Below are positions 35,062-47,871 of a stretch of 64,000 bases of DNA, piece after piece (position 1 is the first letter of the stretch; each line of letters starts with the position of its first letter). The DNA comes from Entoloma clypeatum (lineage: Eukaryota > Basidiomycota > Agaricomycetes > Agaricales > Entolomataceae), in contig OY751494.1 of NCBI GenBank assembly GCA_963565915.1, positions 3,472,001 to 3,536,000 of the forward strand, given 5' to 3'. Made by a program: the position numbers and the translations under genes. Under the pieces are notes generated by a model. That model worked only from the letters and a program-made list of their open reading frames with translations, was not told the origin of the DNA and ran no database searches.

Positions 35062-36881
35062 AACTTACAAACATTTTTGTCAGGTCATGCCCCTCTTCTG
35101 TTTACTCCTTTTGTCACTGTCCATTCGTCTAACTGCAAAGTTTTCTCCGTGGCATCTACGCTTCAGACTCATCCCAGTCTCAATAACAAGCTTTGACGCA
35201 TGTACAAGATCGCAGCAGCATGTCCTCCAGAGTACCCATATCTTCAGAGATACATGTGAAGATGATGCCTCAGTGTGCAGATGGACTGGAATAGCCAGGT
35301 CGCATCCTTCCGCCTCTTGTGCATTCACTCGTGCTGAATATTTGAATCATTTGAATCACCAATCTGTTCTCGAGTCACGGTTACTCGAAGGCCGACATGG
35401 CTGGTGGGTGCGCAGCAAGCTGAGTCGAGAGGTCCGGACATAATCGGCTCCCAACATCACCGTTCCAGAAGGTATTTCAGGTAACTATTTCCAAATCCGT
35501 CCCACAATGTTTTCGACTAAAACGTTGGAACCAATCCAGCCCTAGAACGATGAATACTGTATGGAATTTCCCCGCAAAAGACATTACTGTCAAATCCCTT
35601 TTGAATGTTAGAAATTGATGACTGGCCTTAAGAAACTTTGCAGTCTCGCGTGTCAGAATTTGCGAAGGCCACCATGGAACCACCCAGCCTACAGTGGGCA
35701 CACGCAATGGGAAGCTATTGAACGTAGTTTTCGCACTGGCAACAACCCGGGCTCTACAATTTACCTGCAGCATCAAGTTTTGACGAATCGTGGTTCTATC
35801 GTCCCCTGGTTCGGTTCGTTCGTTATGTCGATCAGCGGCAGAAATGAGGCGCATGACGGTGTAAACGAGCTACAGATATGCTCTAGTGCTTCGTCTTCGG
35901 CACAGGAAGGATTTCGAGGCTCTCAATGCCACATGAGCCCGACCTCTGTGGCAACAGCAGGCTGGAATGGATGATGCTATGCTTGTCAGGAATCAGGATA
36001 AGGAATGATGTATGATTCAATACTGGAGCTCAATCTCGCGATCGTGGTATACTGAAATGAGTCTTGGGGTGGTCGCTAGTTAGTGGACCTTCTGACAGTA
36101 CTTGCGACAGCAGGTGGGAAGGGAGAGAAGTACATGATACTTAGATCCAAAATATGCGAGTCACAACGGTCACGAATCCGGGCAACGGTAATCGATCTTA
36201 ACTTTTGAAATTTGAGACCATCTCATCGCGTGGTGAGTATCATTCCATCAGTCACGCCGTGGTTGGTTTTTTTCTTTCACCATCGTCCATCCCAGCGACC
36301 ACCCTAGGGCCACCTCTCTGTTAAACTGTTGTGTTGCTCTTCTCAAACTTGCGAATTAGCTGTCCCACCACACGGGAGTTGGGATAGAATTCTGTCAATT
36401 TCGAGCGGTTTGCTTGCTGGTGGGTGTGTACCATGGTGGGCGGACCATGCACAACTGGTGAGCAATGACACGTGACATTTAAGGTTAGATTGTTTGGTGG
36501 CCTGTGCGTGGGAAGAGGGTATTTGGGTTGAATTGATTCGGATGTGACAAACCCCAAACTCGGGACCATCCGACTTTCTTTCACATACCTTCTCTCGATC
36601 GCACACAACTTCGAGCTCATCATCTCCAACGGCGGCCACAGTTTTTTCGATACCTTCCTCATCGTTGTACTCCCATCGTTCATCACCGCCCGCAGTTTCC
36701 CTGACATTGCGCTTGTGGTTGCTCATTTGTGTCGCTGCTGCTGGTTTGGATCCATAATCACCGTCGCCCCCATCCTACGCGTCATCCCCCGCTCTGCGCT
36801 CGCCGTCGATCATCCTTTGGATTCGCTGCATCATTCACTCGTTCTGCATATCATCAATTGATGTGCTAGGCTCCAATACAG
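35062..36881. other. long region without a recognised gene, upstream of the Whi3-like gene
   Basis: About 1.8 kb. Several open frames of 60-130 codons occur on both strands (for example 35477-35854 minus and 35615-35974 plus), but none resembles a family I know or extends across splice sites. The part from about 36240 probably holds the promoter, leader and possibly a first exon of the Whi3-like gene, because that gene's visible frame has no ATG at its 5' end. Confidence 0.4.
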
Positions 36882-39800
36882 CTTTCACTAGCCTCAACCT
36901 CATATTTGCCCACACTGGCTGCCCTTACCATTTCTCACTTGCCCTCTCACGAGGACTTCATCAACAAGTCTCTCTTAGACTCTCTCGACGCTCAAGCGGA
37001 CGCGGAACCCATATCTTCATCCTCAGACTCGGAACAAGCCGTCGGGCCCTCCTACGGCTCTACTTCCAACTCGTCGTCTGGTGGCGGCTCTCCTTCCGTT
37101 CCATATCATATTCCAGTCCATCATCACCACTCCCTTGTGCACCCCGACTCCCCAGTTTTCGAAAACAGTAACCAACAGCATATACAAGACTCCTTATACG
37201 TTCCACAAAACATGTATCCATCTCCCGCCGTCTCTGACAACACCTATCACATTCATTCAGATTACGCAACCGATTATGAACCCCGGAAATTTCAGCAACA
37301 ACAACAACATCACCAGAAGCTTGATACTTTGAACAATGCATTCCGACCTAATCTGAATTCGTACCTCAGTACAGCGCGTCATCGACATCAGCCAAACCGT
37401 TCCGGATTCCCTCCCAATCAATATCGCGATACCGCACCATTTTACCCGGCCTCACCACCCTCTGAAGGGTTTCCCCCATCCATGACCTCACCAGTCCAAC
37501 CCCAGATGCAATCTTTCGAACCCCGTCCTAATTTTGATTTCGGTGGACCGACTAGCAATGGCATTAGTGGCGGGCCGAACCCATTTTCGGATGGTTACAA
37601 TTCAACCCCAATGCATCAACTCCATCACCTGAATGGTACTAAGTCACAGTCAGCGCAACAAACGCCGCAAACAACCTATTCTATCCCGTATTCGAATGGT
37701 CCGCAAATTTCTTCGCAAACGCCCTATGGCCCTCATATCCTTTCGCCCACAGCAGCACCTCCTGGTACAACAGCGACCGTTTCTTCCATTCCCCCACCGG
37801 GTCAGCCAGCTGCTCACAGCGTAGCGTCCGCCCATATCTCTAGTGGGCAAACAAATACAGAAGAAATCTCAACAATATTCGTCGTCGGGTTTCCAGAGGA
37901 CATGCAGGTGGGTATCAAACGGGACGACTGACTCGTTCGCTTTCATTGATTTTACCAAATACAGGAGCGAGAGTTTCAAAATATGTTTACTTTTTCAGTT
38001 GATTTCGAAGCCGCAACGCTGAAGATACCTAACAAAGAGTATACTGCTTATGGCAACGTTGCAGGGGGCGTTTCAGGTGGCCCAGCCGGTTTGCGCAATG
38101 GCGTGACGGGATATCCTACATATGCGGGCCCCAATGATCCTTACAACCTTGTCACTGTCAATCAAGGTGGGGTGGTTGTCGATACCGGCCGAGAAGGAAC
38201 GTTAACGTCATGGCCTGCCGTCCCTGGGGAAGACGCTAGCGGGGGTCATTTCATAAGCGGAGGGACTGGTGCAGGTATGAATATACCTCGGAAACAGATT
38301 ATCGGTTTTGCCAAATTCAAAACAAGGGAAGCGGCCCTTATCGCGAGAGATGGCTTGCAGGGTCGGAGAGTTGATATTGACAAAGGGGCGGTCTTGAAAG
38401 CAGAAATGGCGAAGAAGAATCTTCACACAAAGAGGGGGGTTGGACCAGTCTCTGGAGGGACCGCTGGACCCACGAATGGGGCCGGTTCCGGTTCCGTTTC
38501 AACTGCTGGTGGTATCCACCCAACATTTCCAAACTCGGCACCCACAAATGCTTTACCTTACAGCACTTCGAACAACGATTCGCTGGGTGCGAGAGAAAGG
38601 GAAATTGGAACTCTTGGCGCTATGGGACTTGGGGGACGTTTGAACCAATGGAGAGACCAGATACATCAACAGCAGCAACAGCAAGATTATCCCCAACCCA
38701 ATGGCCCGAATGGCGTTTCTCTTGGTGAGCGTGCGGAGGATGATAGAAGGGCCAATCTCATGAATGCAATGGGTCTCACATCACTTGGATCTATCACACG
38801 TGGCCCGCGAGAACGCGCAGAAGATGACGAGAGGGAGCGCCGCAGGAAGGAGAAGGATGCGATGAGACTTCGTGCAGGTAACACATCTGCGTATGAAGCA
38901 TTCCATTCGGTGCCTGCTGGAATCACTAGGCATACGCCGAGTGGAGCCGGATTACTTTCGGAAGGTGACACGGGTAGCATCGGTTTGTTCGTGAGCAATG
39001 GCGGTACTGCAGGTCCTTGGGATGATGCGAAGACTAGACTCACAAGGCCTCGTTCACCTTCTCGTTCTGCCTCTCCGTCGAAAGGAAACTCCCCTTTCTC
39101 GGATTTTCCATCGCAGACCTTCTCTCCGCCTGTTGAAGTTCCGAACTTCCAATTCTTTGCTCATGTTCGGAATGATCAACCGGCACGTGAACCGTTCTCT
39201 ACTGAGCCAGGCCCCACAAGGGGGCACCAAAGTCATGCATCTGGCGTCGCGAGTGGGGGTGATGTGCCCAACACCGATACTGAGTTGGTGAGGGCCCTTG
39301 ATGGCCTAGACATGAACAGTGAGGCAGGCAAAACATCGCCGGAACTCCCCTCCCCTGCTTCCGGCGCCAGTTCCAGGAATGGTATCGACCAAAATCCTCC
39401 TGTGCGTACACTTGTCTGCGAAAGTGACACGAACACTGACTCTTCTCACTAGATCAATACTCTCTATGTCGGTAATTTGCCGACCTCGTCTTCCGTTCAT
39501 GGGCTTCCTCAAGATCACCTTGAGGCCAATCTGAGGGAGTTATTTCAAAATCAATCTGGATACCGCCGGTTATGTTTCCGCCAGAAACCTAACGGACCCA
39601 TGTGTTTTGTAGAGGTATATATCTCTTTCCTTCGTTCAATGAAAATTCTGTCTAAAAGACCTGCTCCCAGTTTGAAGACGTGCCACATGCAACGAAGGCG
39701 CTAAATGACCTTTATGGTAACAATCTCAAAGGCTTGGTGAAAGGGGGAATCCGTTTGTCGTACAGCAAAAATCCTTTAGGAGTGCGCACTCCCACCAGTT

Positions 39801-40342
39801 CTGGAAGCAACGGTCCCACCTTGCAACAACAACAATTACAGAATAGCAATAACAATTTCCTCAATTCCTACCCTGTTCCCTTCCCTCCTGACTTGCAGCC
39901 GAGATTTAGCGATGAACCCCAATCGCGGACAATGCCATTGACAGGTCGCCGGGATATGTCTGTTTCGACATCCCCAATGCCAGCCAGCCAACCATTCATG
40001 ACCGATTTCACTGCCGCCTCATCACCTCCACCTCGGTTTTTCTCAACTTCGCCTTCAGGGTTCCCTCCATCAACAAGCTCAGCACCTTTGACCGGATCGG
40101 CAAATGCATTCATACCTCGTTACGGGTATAATAACCTGCCAGCAAGCAGTGGTTCTCAACCTTCATCCACGTTCTCGCCCTTCGGCCTTTCCAGCACACC
40201 TCCGCCACATCCTACAATACCCGATTTACAGACCACTTCTGGTGATCATCTCTCATTGCATACTCAACATACGGTTCAGAATAACTTTGCACCCGCCAAT
40301 AATCTAGAGGCTGCTAGGGCCGGTAGAGAAGGCAGTATCTAA
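36882..40342 (+). CDS. WHI3: Whi3-type RNA-binding protein with split and canonical RRMs
   Basis: Exons about 36882-37907, 37965-39401, 39453-39614 and 39671-40342 make a frame of about 1,090 codons. A long Ser/Gln/Pro-rich N-terminus leads to a first RRM ([13 protein letters not shown], then [20 protein letters not shown]). That RRM is interrupted by a roughly 85-residue Gly-rich loop. The C-terminal RRM is the Whi3 hallmark: [42 protein letters not shown] and [16 protein letters not shown]. Whi3 proteins bind G1 cyclin mRNAs and form condensates through their Gln-rich parts. No in-frame ATG precedes the conserved-looking start [15 protein letters not shown]; the frame is open from 36870, so a short upstream coding exon is likely and the true start is unknown. 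Confidence 0.85.
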
Positions 40343-40976
40343 ATCACAAGTCGCCTTTCATCCGTTATTTATTCCATTCAACTCAAACAGCACGCATGCA
40401 TATATCTCGAGGCTATCTACAATCTGCAATTTATTTTATGTACAACGCGATCGCATTCACCCCGTCTCCTTTTTATCACATTCGATACTCTATTCATTGT
40501 CCATCTTCTGCCTTTCGCTTTATTTCTTTTGGCTTCAGGACTTTCTCACTCTGTTGCAATGTCTACTACACCCCAACACCCCATCATCGATCTACGGTAG
40601 TACCTCCCTTGTCGTCCCATTCCTATCCACCGTCTACTTACACTTGCTTCCCTGCTCATGTTGTCTTCGCTGCACTGCGCATATATTTATCTATCCTGAT
40701 TCTCTTCTTTTCGTACCTTTAACACCTTGTTTTGGTTAGTGCGAGACCTGCTTTCTGACTCGACTTTTCACGTCATGTATAATACGTACTTATCATGTGC
40801 TGAGAAATCCTCGATAATAAGAATTTGAGTTGTTCACCCAGCAGGTCAATTACAGATAAAAATGTAACAACAGAGATGCATAATGAATAAGGGTCAAGTC
40901 CAGGTCACTCTATACAGGGGGAGTCATGATACGAAAAAAAAAATATACATATAAGAGACGGAACAACAGACAAGCA
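40343..40976. other. convergent gap between the Whi3-like and Psy2 genes
   Basis: About 630 bp, T/C-rich then A-rich (an A9 run near 40936), with no gene recognised. It should contain both 3' untranslated regions. Confidence 0.5.
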
Positions 40977-43900
40977 TTATCCTGTGTCCCCGTCCTTGGC
41001 ACCTGTTTCTGAAAGCGACAGGGTCGAGGGTGGTAACCCCAGACTTGTGGTCCCCAATTTGACTTTGATTTTCTTGTCATCTCCATTTTTCTTTACCTGG
41101 AGATTGCCAAAGCCAAACCGCTCCTTGTCCGTGCCAAGATCGGGCTTTTTGGCCTTGCTAAGCCGCATCATCATCTCATCCTCATCATCCTCCGTCCTAC
41201 GACGCTTTTCACTTGATCTCAGAGTGTCACTCGAGGCCATCATGCCAGGCGCTGGCGACTGTGGACGTGATTTTGACCGCGAGAGTGTTTCTAACACGTT
41301 AACCTCGTCATCATCTAAATCGCGCTTTGGTGGAGCTCCGGTGGCCGAAACTACCTGTCGGTGCGACAGTTTAGGGCTTGCGGGAGGCACGTCCGGGGAT
41401 GAAGACCGCCGCTCTTTCTGGAAAGCTTCCCTGGATTTCTTTGCTGACGGGGGGGGCGGCCGGTCATCATCTTCGTCGTCGCCGTAATCAACCAAAGAGC
41501 TAAGAACTGGCGTTCGCAGAGGTGGTCGATAACCTTTAGGACTGGTTCCAACACCCAAGCGCCGTTTTCGTTTCAGCGTGTCGTTGTTGTTGAGTGGGGA
41601 TACTAATGCAATAGCGCCAGGAGATACTCGCGCCCAAGGTTGGCCAGCAGTAGATGTGAGGTCATCCTCCTCGTCATCATCTGCGTTAAAGTAATCCTCC
41701 TCTTCTGCATCCATGGCGCGGCCTTGAGGCCACCCCCGGGTTTCGGAAGGTCTGGGTCTGCAGATTATCAGTCCATTTCCGCGCATAAGAGTGAAGACAG
41801 GGCGCACTTTTCGGAGTTTGAACTGTCTAGTATCGGTTCCTTGACTTGTTGGAGCATCTCCCATTGCCACCAGGCGATAAACTGCTCAAAGCGCTGGCCA
41901 CCCAACGGGCTCTTGGCTAGTATCCTGATTTGATCTTCATGTTTGGACATGCAGAATTTAGCTAGGTCCTTCATGTTTTCCTGAGTGAAAGCGGTCATCG
42001 TTTCCACAAATTTCTACAAAAACAGAGGGCACTCACTCTCCGCATGGTATCGAAATATTCCTGACACGAACAACTGAGGAGATTATCCCTTCGTGATTCT
42101 TGGAGTGTCAAGTCAAGAATGGGCTTAACAATGTCATGTTTCATGATTTGAGCATGTGTGTTTGGGTTATTCTGCTTGAGAAGAAGGCGAAAGATCCGAA
42201 AGGCAGCTGCGAGCACCTCGTCAATCTAACCAATAGAAGAGCTAGTAACGCTATCAATACCATGTCGTAGATGTTTATCCTTCGCTTTCAGAAGACTGGC
42301 AAGGCGGGCAGCGATATTGCTGGATAGCAGATAGAACAAACTCCTGAAGTGATGCTGTGCTGTGAAATTATAGAACAGATCACAAAGGTAGACATAGCGA
42401 TTTGTTTCTTCTTTTGACAATGTCAGGATCGTTTCTTGCAAGAACTAGTTCAGATGTACTACAAAAAGAATAATAGGAGCGTACATACCGGTGACATTTC
42501 TCCACTCAGGTAGATTGAAGAATGGCTTGAACAGGAGGTTGACACACTCCTTGTAGAAATAGTCCATGTACCGTTCTGTTCCAGGATCATCTTTTCGAAT
42601 TGGAGGCTTATTCGATCCCAAGGCCTTCGACAGCATGGGATCAACGTGATGGACAGTGTAAGACATATATGGACCATCTAACCTGGGATGCCTCGGTGTT
42701 TCCAAGGGTGGCAATGCTCGTACCAGCGTCTCCTGAGGGAACGTCCATCCAAATCTTCAACGCATCCCCTACGTGGCACTGTACCGCCAGGTCCTTACTT
42801 TGTGCCATTATCCGACAAGTCATTTCCAGTATAGTTTCGGCACTATTGGAACCTTTTTTCCCCGCATCCCTCTCCTTTTCAATCGCAACAACTTGCTTCA
42901 AGACATGCCCTCTCACACCGTTGAGATCGTGGTCCAGAAGAGAAATCAGGATCTCTCCAGCAGCACTGATCATCGGTTGATTCAACACTTCTTTCTCTGG
43001 AAGGCCAAGGGCCCATTGCACGGCGAACAGAATTCCCCGGTCCACGAGAGAACGAAAAAGTGCCATCCGCGTAGCAAGTTGGACATTTTTCCCCATGATA
43101 CAAAGCTGCTGGATGAGAAGGATGACCTCCCGACGCAAAGCAAGGTCGTCCTGCGATAAATTCGGTGGTGGTGCGTACGCATAGAATTCTGGTTTATGGA
43201 GGGCAGTGTGGCCGTTCAGAAGCGGTGTGACGTTGCCGTTACTGGGATTCGAACTCGAAAGTGGCTTGTGATCGACCTGCATTGCATTCAAATCGCACTT
43301 GTCTTCGGATTTCATAGTTTCTCCATTTGCGCCCGAACCTATTCGAAGTGGCGGTTGACCAGGTGATGGATTTTTTTTGCCAGTAGGCCCAGAATCGCTG
43401 TTGTTCCCAAGGACTTCCTCGTCCACGAAAAGCTTGACAATCTCCCGCAGAAACGTCGGGTCTTGTTGAATGTGGGTGATGATGTCAATCTGGTTGAAGA
43501 TGATACACGAATTGAGGACGTTGAACGTCGAGTCGTCAAGCGCACGAGCTAACACGACATCCTTCAAGAACTGCAATCGGTAGGTATGGTGGATCTTGCG
43601 TTGGATACTGGAGTCTCGAATTGGGATGGGTTGGTGAAAATGTGAGGTTTGATGTAAGAATTCGCGATAATTGGCTTTATGAGCCGGAAAATCAGGATCA
43701 TCTGATTAGAGGATTTTGGAAATTAGTTTGGGGTCTGGGGCTCAGCTGAAGTGACGGGACACAAACATTCTAGCATCCCCACTACACCGAAGAATATGTC
43801 GTCTTCCAGTATGTGTTCGTACATAGCATGATTGTTGAGCATTACTTTGAAGCACGTTATTATTAGCCGCGATGCAACAAGCAGGTCGCTTTTGAACACC

Positions 43901-45245
43901 TACGTATTGTCGTCATCATACTACATAGCGCATGCAAGTTCTCCAAACTCTCCAAATCTTCGGCGGTGTTCATGACTTCAATCAGCAACTTGATGTAACC
44001 CTAGCAATTCCGAGAAAGGCCATGGTGTGTTATCAGCTCAGTGCCTAATGTGTACAGATAGACTACAAGACGAGGGGGAAAGGGTAACATGCGAAGGATA
44101 TGTAATTTGAGAAATTGTATGGGAGGCTGCTCACCTCTTGTTTGATATACTCACATATCCGTTCTTTGACAGACTGTGTCCGTGCAAGAGTCTTGATGGC
44201 TCTTTCAATCTCGCCGATGATGCCTAACTGTGGCTGGGGAAGGTGTCCAGAACGGATAATGCCCGCTGTGGTGACAGACGTGGATTCCGCTCCAGGTTGA
44301 GGTGAAGAAGCGACAGTCGATTGATCCTCTGATGATATATTTATGCCGTTAGATTAGAGTCGAGAATGAGGAAAGAGAGAGCGCACCCCCACTATTCATG
44401 TGTCGTTGTACCTCTAATATGAAGTTCCAGACCTCCGAACATCCTTCTGGGTCTTGGAAACTAAGAGCATAGTCAACACCGTCTGGTTCGGTCCATACAA
44501 TGAGGGTGTCTGTAAAAAAACTTGAGTTTGTCAATGAACACAGAGAAGGCACGATGATACCTTGCTGTCGCTGATACACGTCGTTCGACCGTATGGCTGT
44601 GGAAAGGATTATGTCGTTGTAGCTCTTCTCAGATCTTGCAATTAATAGGGCCTCGCCAGTGTCCTCCTGAAATTGGCCGAAGCAGAAGGCAGTGCCTTGG
44701 TCGATCCAGCGTGCGCCAATGAGTTCATATACCTGATGAACGGCATTCAGCACGACGACACGATATTGGTGTTTGCCACCCAGAAGCGCCCACTCGAAGA
44801 ATTTACTGACCTTGACGCGTTTCATTTCATGATCAGTATCCTGCGCCCAGTCCTGTCCTTCGTCGACTACGGTGTCCGGAATATGTTCCAGCAGTTCGAT
44901 TTGCTGGTTACCGGATGAAAGTGTCCCTTCGGGCTCCTCCTTTATCGATTCCACATGGCTTTCATCGTCCTGCACGTCCGACTCGTGACCTTTGTCCCCT
45001 ATCGCCACTGCTTTGCTAACATTCTCTCCCTTCTTGACCGTAGCAGAATCTGGACTTGTTTGGGTGCCAACCTCGGAGCCATCGAAAGTCGAATGGAGCG
45101 GGGTGTCAGTTGTGTGAGTGGTTGTTGAATCTTGAGATAGTTGGGTATTAGCAATGGTGGAACCGGCACCAGATGGTTCTGTAGGCGTCAAAGAGTGGGA
45201 AACGAGAGACTGGAGTTGATTTTTCGAGGGGTCGTCGCTGTTCAT
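40977..45245 (-). CDS. PSY2: protein phosphatase 4 regulatory subunit 3 (Psy2/SMEK)
   Basis: Twelve exons (45245-44811, 44732-44561, 44509-44387, 44328-44135, 44000-43904, 43844-43767, 43701-42724, 42677-42489, 42434-42261, 42206-42037, 41980-41808, 41757-40977) join to 1187 aa. An acidic 140-residue leader is followed by an EVH1/PH-like domain (VKVYELIGARWIDQGTAFC, DTLIVWTEPDGVDYALSFQD). Then come the SMEK helical repeats (GYIKLLIEVMN, YDPDFPAHKANYREFL, VVLARALDDSTFNVLNSCI, DPGTERYMDYFYKECVNLLF, HAAFRIFRLLLKQ). The Asp/Glu- and Ser-rich tail contains VSPLNNNDTLKRKRRL and LSSLVDYGDDEDDD, typical of SMEK C-termini. It targets PP4 to substrates in DNA-damage recovery and carbon signalling. The leader is longer than in animal SMEKs. 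The join at 42434 could instead use another donor, changing three residues. Confidence 0.92.
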
Positions 45246-45552
45246 GCCAGCAAAGGGCAGAGGAGATATAGTACACGATCAACAGTGGTCACCGTGGGTA
45301 CTTTTTCGCAGGAAATCAAATTGAGCGGGTTGCAACAAAACCGACTTGACTTTCAAATGTACTACGTCTGGCTTTGCCGTGGGTCCGTATGTATGTGTAT
45401 TAACGGGAATTTTCAGAGGATGCGATGCGATGGACGCCAATGCCGTTGACTGCAGGAAAGGCGCAAACTTACCGGCTTTGTTGTTTTCCGCCGGATTATG
45501 TAACCCCAGAAAATTGAACCCGACTCGAACGTGATCAACGTTTTCAACACCC
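45246..45552. promoter_or_regulatory. divergent promoter gap (Psy2 / Tom20)
   Basis: 307 bp between two divergent start codons; no gene. It must contain the promoters of both genes. No particular motif is claimed. Confidence 0.5.
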
Positions 45553-46325
45553 ATGGACTCCCGGGCATCCACCATCATCACCATCGCAGGCGTCACCGTT
45601 ATCGGCGGCGTGCTTGCATACGCCGCGTACTTTGACTTTAAGCGAAGGAATAATGTCGAGTTCCGGAAACAGCTGCGCAAGTATCCACCTTTACTCGTTC
45701 AACAGCAACATTCTCACCCACACCAGGCAAGGAGAAGAAGCGCGTCGACAAATCTATAGCCCAGTCCAAAGAGTCCCTGGCAGCTTCCTCCTCGTCTCGG
45801 GAAGTCACTGATGCTGCGCTACGAGATGCTCTTGAACAAATAAAAAAAGAGGATGGCCCTCAGACACCTGAAGAAAAGGAATCATACTTCATGTCGCAAG
45901 TTAGCATGGGCGAGCAACTGGCAATTAAAGGTAGGACCGATGTTTCATTTGTTGACTCATGTATTGAACACAAAACCAGGGCCCGAGTTCTACCTTGCTT
46001 CTGCCATGTCGTTCTACCGGGCGCTTCGCGTCTACCCTTCACCAGTTGAACTCATCGTCATATATCAGAAGACAGTTCCGGAACCCATCTTCAAGGTATA
46101 TTCTCCGGAAATGCAAGCTTGCCACAGCTGACAATCCTTGTCCAGATGGTTATGGATATGACAAACCTCGACGTAAGTTCACCTCACCATACCGCCCTGG
46201 GTCATGATGGCCAGGATGAGGATGATGTGGAGACTAGCTCTACAAGAGGCGGTCCCCCTTCAGTGGCCTCTTCGCAGGAGTGGGACAAAGTCACTGACCC
46301 AGGAGTGCAAACTCCGGCCACATAA
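45553..46325 (+). CDS. TOM20: mitochondrial import receptor subunit Tom20
   Basis: Exons 45553-45676, 45727-45930, 45980-46095 and 46146-46325 give 207 aa. An N-terminal membrane anchor (STIITIAGVTVIGGVLAYAA) is followed by the basic stretch FDFKRRNNVEFRKQLRKEKK. The cytosolic receptor domain contains GEQLAIKGPEFYLASAMSFY and VYPSPVELIVIYQKTVPEPI, the Tom20 TPR-like presequence-binding groove. The C-terminus is acidic (DEDDVETSS). It sits in the outer mitochondrial membrane and hands presequence proteins to the TOM core. The first intron (45677-45726) begins GCAAGT; only this GC donor gives the conserved LRKEKK join. A GTAAGT inside the last exon at 46173 could mark an optional 42-nt in-frame intron. 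Confidence 0.92.
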
Positions 46326-46554
46326 ATAATCGTTGTCTACGTCCCGGCTTACTGCGTTGAGAACAAGGACACTCGAAGTTACGCTCTCCGTCTCTCCGTC
46401 ATCTCTTCTTGCCTCATCTACGCCATTGCCAACATATTCTAATACACAATTGTCTCTGATTCTTTTCCATATACCTGTCGTTCTTTCTCTTCAGGTGAAA
46501 GCCCGTGTTGAAGGTGCGCCGATGAGGATCTAGAGTAGATCGTTAGCTGAGCCA

Positions 46555-47871
46555 ATGTCCATCTCGTCAGGCTATTATGAGGCTTTCCCTCCCAAGGCTA
46601 CCAACGTAGCAATCGAAACCCGTGAGGGACGCAAAGTGGTGGTTGTTACCAAAGATATCTCAACCGGTGAGATCATCTACAAGGTACTTGGGTACGCAGC
46701 CCCCCTTTAGTCCCGCATCCCTGACGCACTGCTATAGGAACAACCCGTGGTCACAGTCCTCGATCCTGACGTCCAGGGCGCTGGCACACATTGCACCCAC
46801 TGCTTCCGTCGCGTCGAATCTTCCATGTCCATCGAGCTTCCTGTCGATGCCAACCCTTTATCCTCTACGTTCTGCTCCAAGGACTGCCTTATCGCTAATA
46901 AGAGCCAGTCTCACTCCTTACTGTTCACCACAGAGTCTCCTCTGCCGGAGGAGATCATGTCCGCTCCTATCTCTCCAGATGCCATCGAAGCCCGTCAAAA
47001 AGCACAGACAAACTTTGTCTCATATATCAAGAAAGAGGGACGTGCAGCTCCGCTTCTTGTCGCTCGGTTTATTGCTCGACAGGTTGCAATTGAAACCACA
47101 AAGATGACCTCAGGTGGAAAGAAGTTGGATCTCAAAAACGATTATATGGGTGCAGATTGTGAGGGCTACCTGCTGGCGGATCACATGGAACGGCTCAGGT
47201 ACCTCGAGGTCCCATCTCCGCCTGAGGAATTCCGTCTTGTCATGGACATCCTGCAAACAGCTTTGCCAGGCTTGGAACAGTTCATAACAACCGAAAGGCA
47301 TGCGACTCTTCTTGGAAAAATGGCTTATAACGCCATCGGTGTGTGTTTCGCTGGGGGAAGGAATGACAAGGTTTGTTTGATCACATACATGTTCTCCTTG
47401 TGACTAATGCTTCTTTAGCCCTCGTCTGGTGCCCGCCCAGAAGACGTTGAAAGGACGCGCACACCTTACGGCACCTCTCAGCAAATTGGAAGTGCATTCT
47501 ACACCCTCTCTTCCTACCTCTCTCACTCTTGCTCGCCCTCCGTTCGACCTTCCTTCAACTCTGGAACGACCGAGCTCCATCTCATCGCCACCAGGGATCT
47601 GAAGAAAGGTGATGAATTATCAATGGCCTACGTCGATGTCACGCAGCACCCTGATGAATTAGTGGTGGAGTGCAGACGAAGGAGGCGGACGGAATTGGCA
47701 CGTGGGTGGAGATTTGCGTGTGGGTGTTCCAGGTGCGCGGAGGAGGCGACGGCCATGAGTGCAGAAGAGAAAGAGGCCCATAGTGGGGAGGTGGAGACGA
47801 AGGATGGGTCCAAGACGGAGACATCGATGGATCGCTTTGAAGCCGAGAAGGCGAGTGATAATATCGAATGA
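46555..47871 (+). CDS. SET-domain protein with an inserted MYND-like zinc finger
   Basis: Exons 46555-46683, 46738-47370 and 47419-47871 join to 404 aa. The SET fold is split as in SMYD/Set5/Set6 proteins. The first strands (VVVTKDISTGEIIYKEQPVV) are followed by a short zinc-binding insert (CTHCFRRVE and FCSKDCL), then a helical insert, the SET-C block (GSAFYTLSSYLSHSCSPSV, ATRDLKKGDELSMAYVDVTQ), and a post-SET Cys pair (CGCSRCAEE). Such proteins bind SAM and methylate lysine on histones or other proteins; the substrate here is unknown. The usual NHSC motif reads SHSC. The C-terminal tail is Lys/Glu-rich. The start ATG at 46555 gives the conserved N-terminal strand. Confidence 0.85.

Noticed and set aside
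35477..35854. Minus-strand frame with FIVLGLDWFQRF, faintly like the protease region of Ty3/gypsy elements
   Set aside because: Only one short motif, no other retroelement sequence and no LTRs near it; judged chance.
38665..38690. CAG/CAA runs as possible unstable repeats (also 17130-17150)
   Set aside because: They encode Gln runs in disordered parts of Whi3 and Nup98, expected for these proteins.
43240..43262. GGGATTCGAACTC, similar to a tRNA B box
   Set aside because: It lies inside a well-supported PSY2 exon, with no A box or acceptor stem around it.
46173..46214. Possible extra intron at the end of TOM20 (GTAAGT...GGCCAG, 42 nt)
   Set aside because: It is shorter than every other intron in the window and the sequence is open in frame; kept as exon, with the alternative noted.
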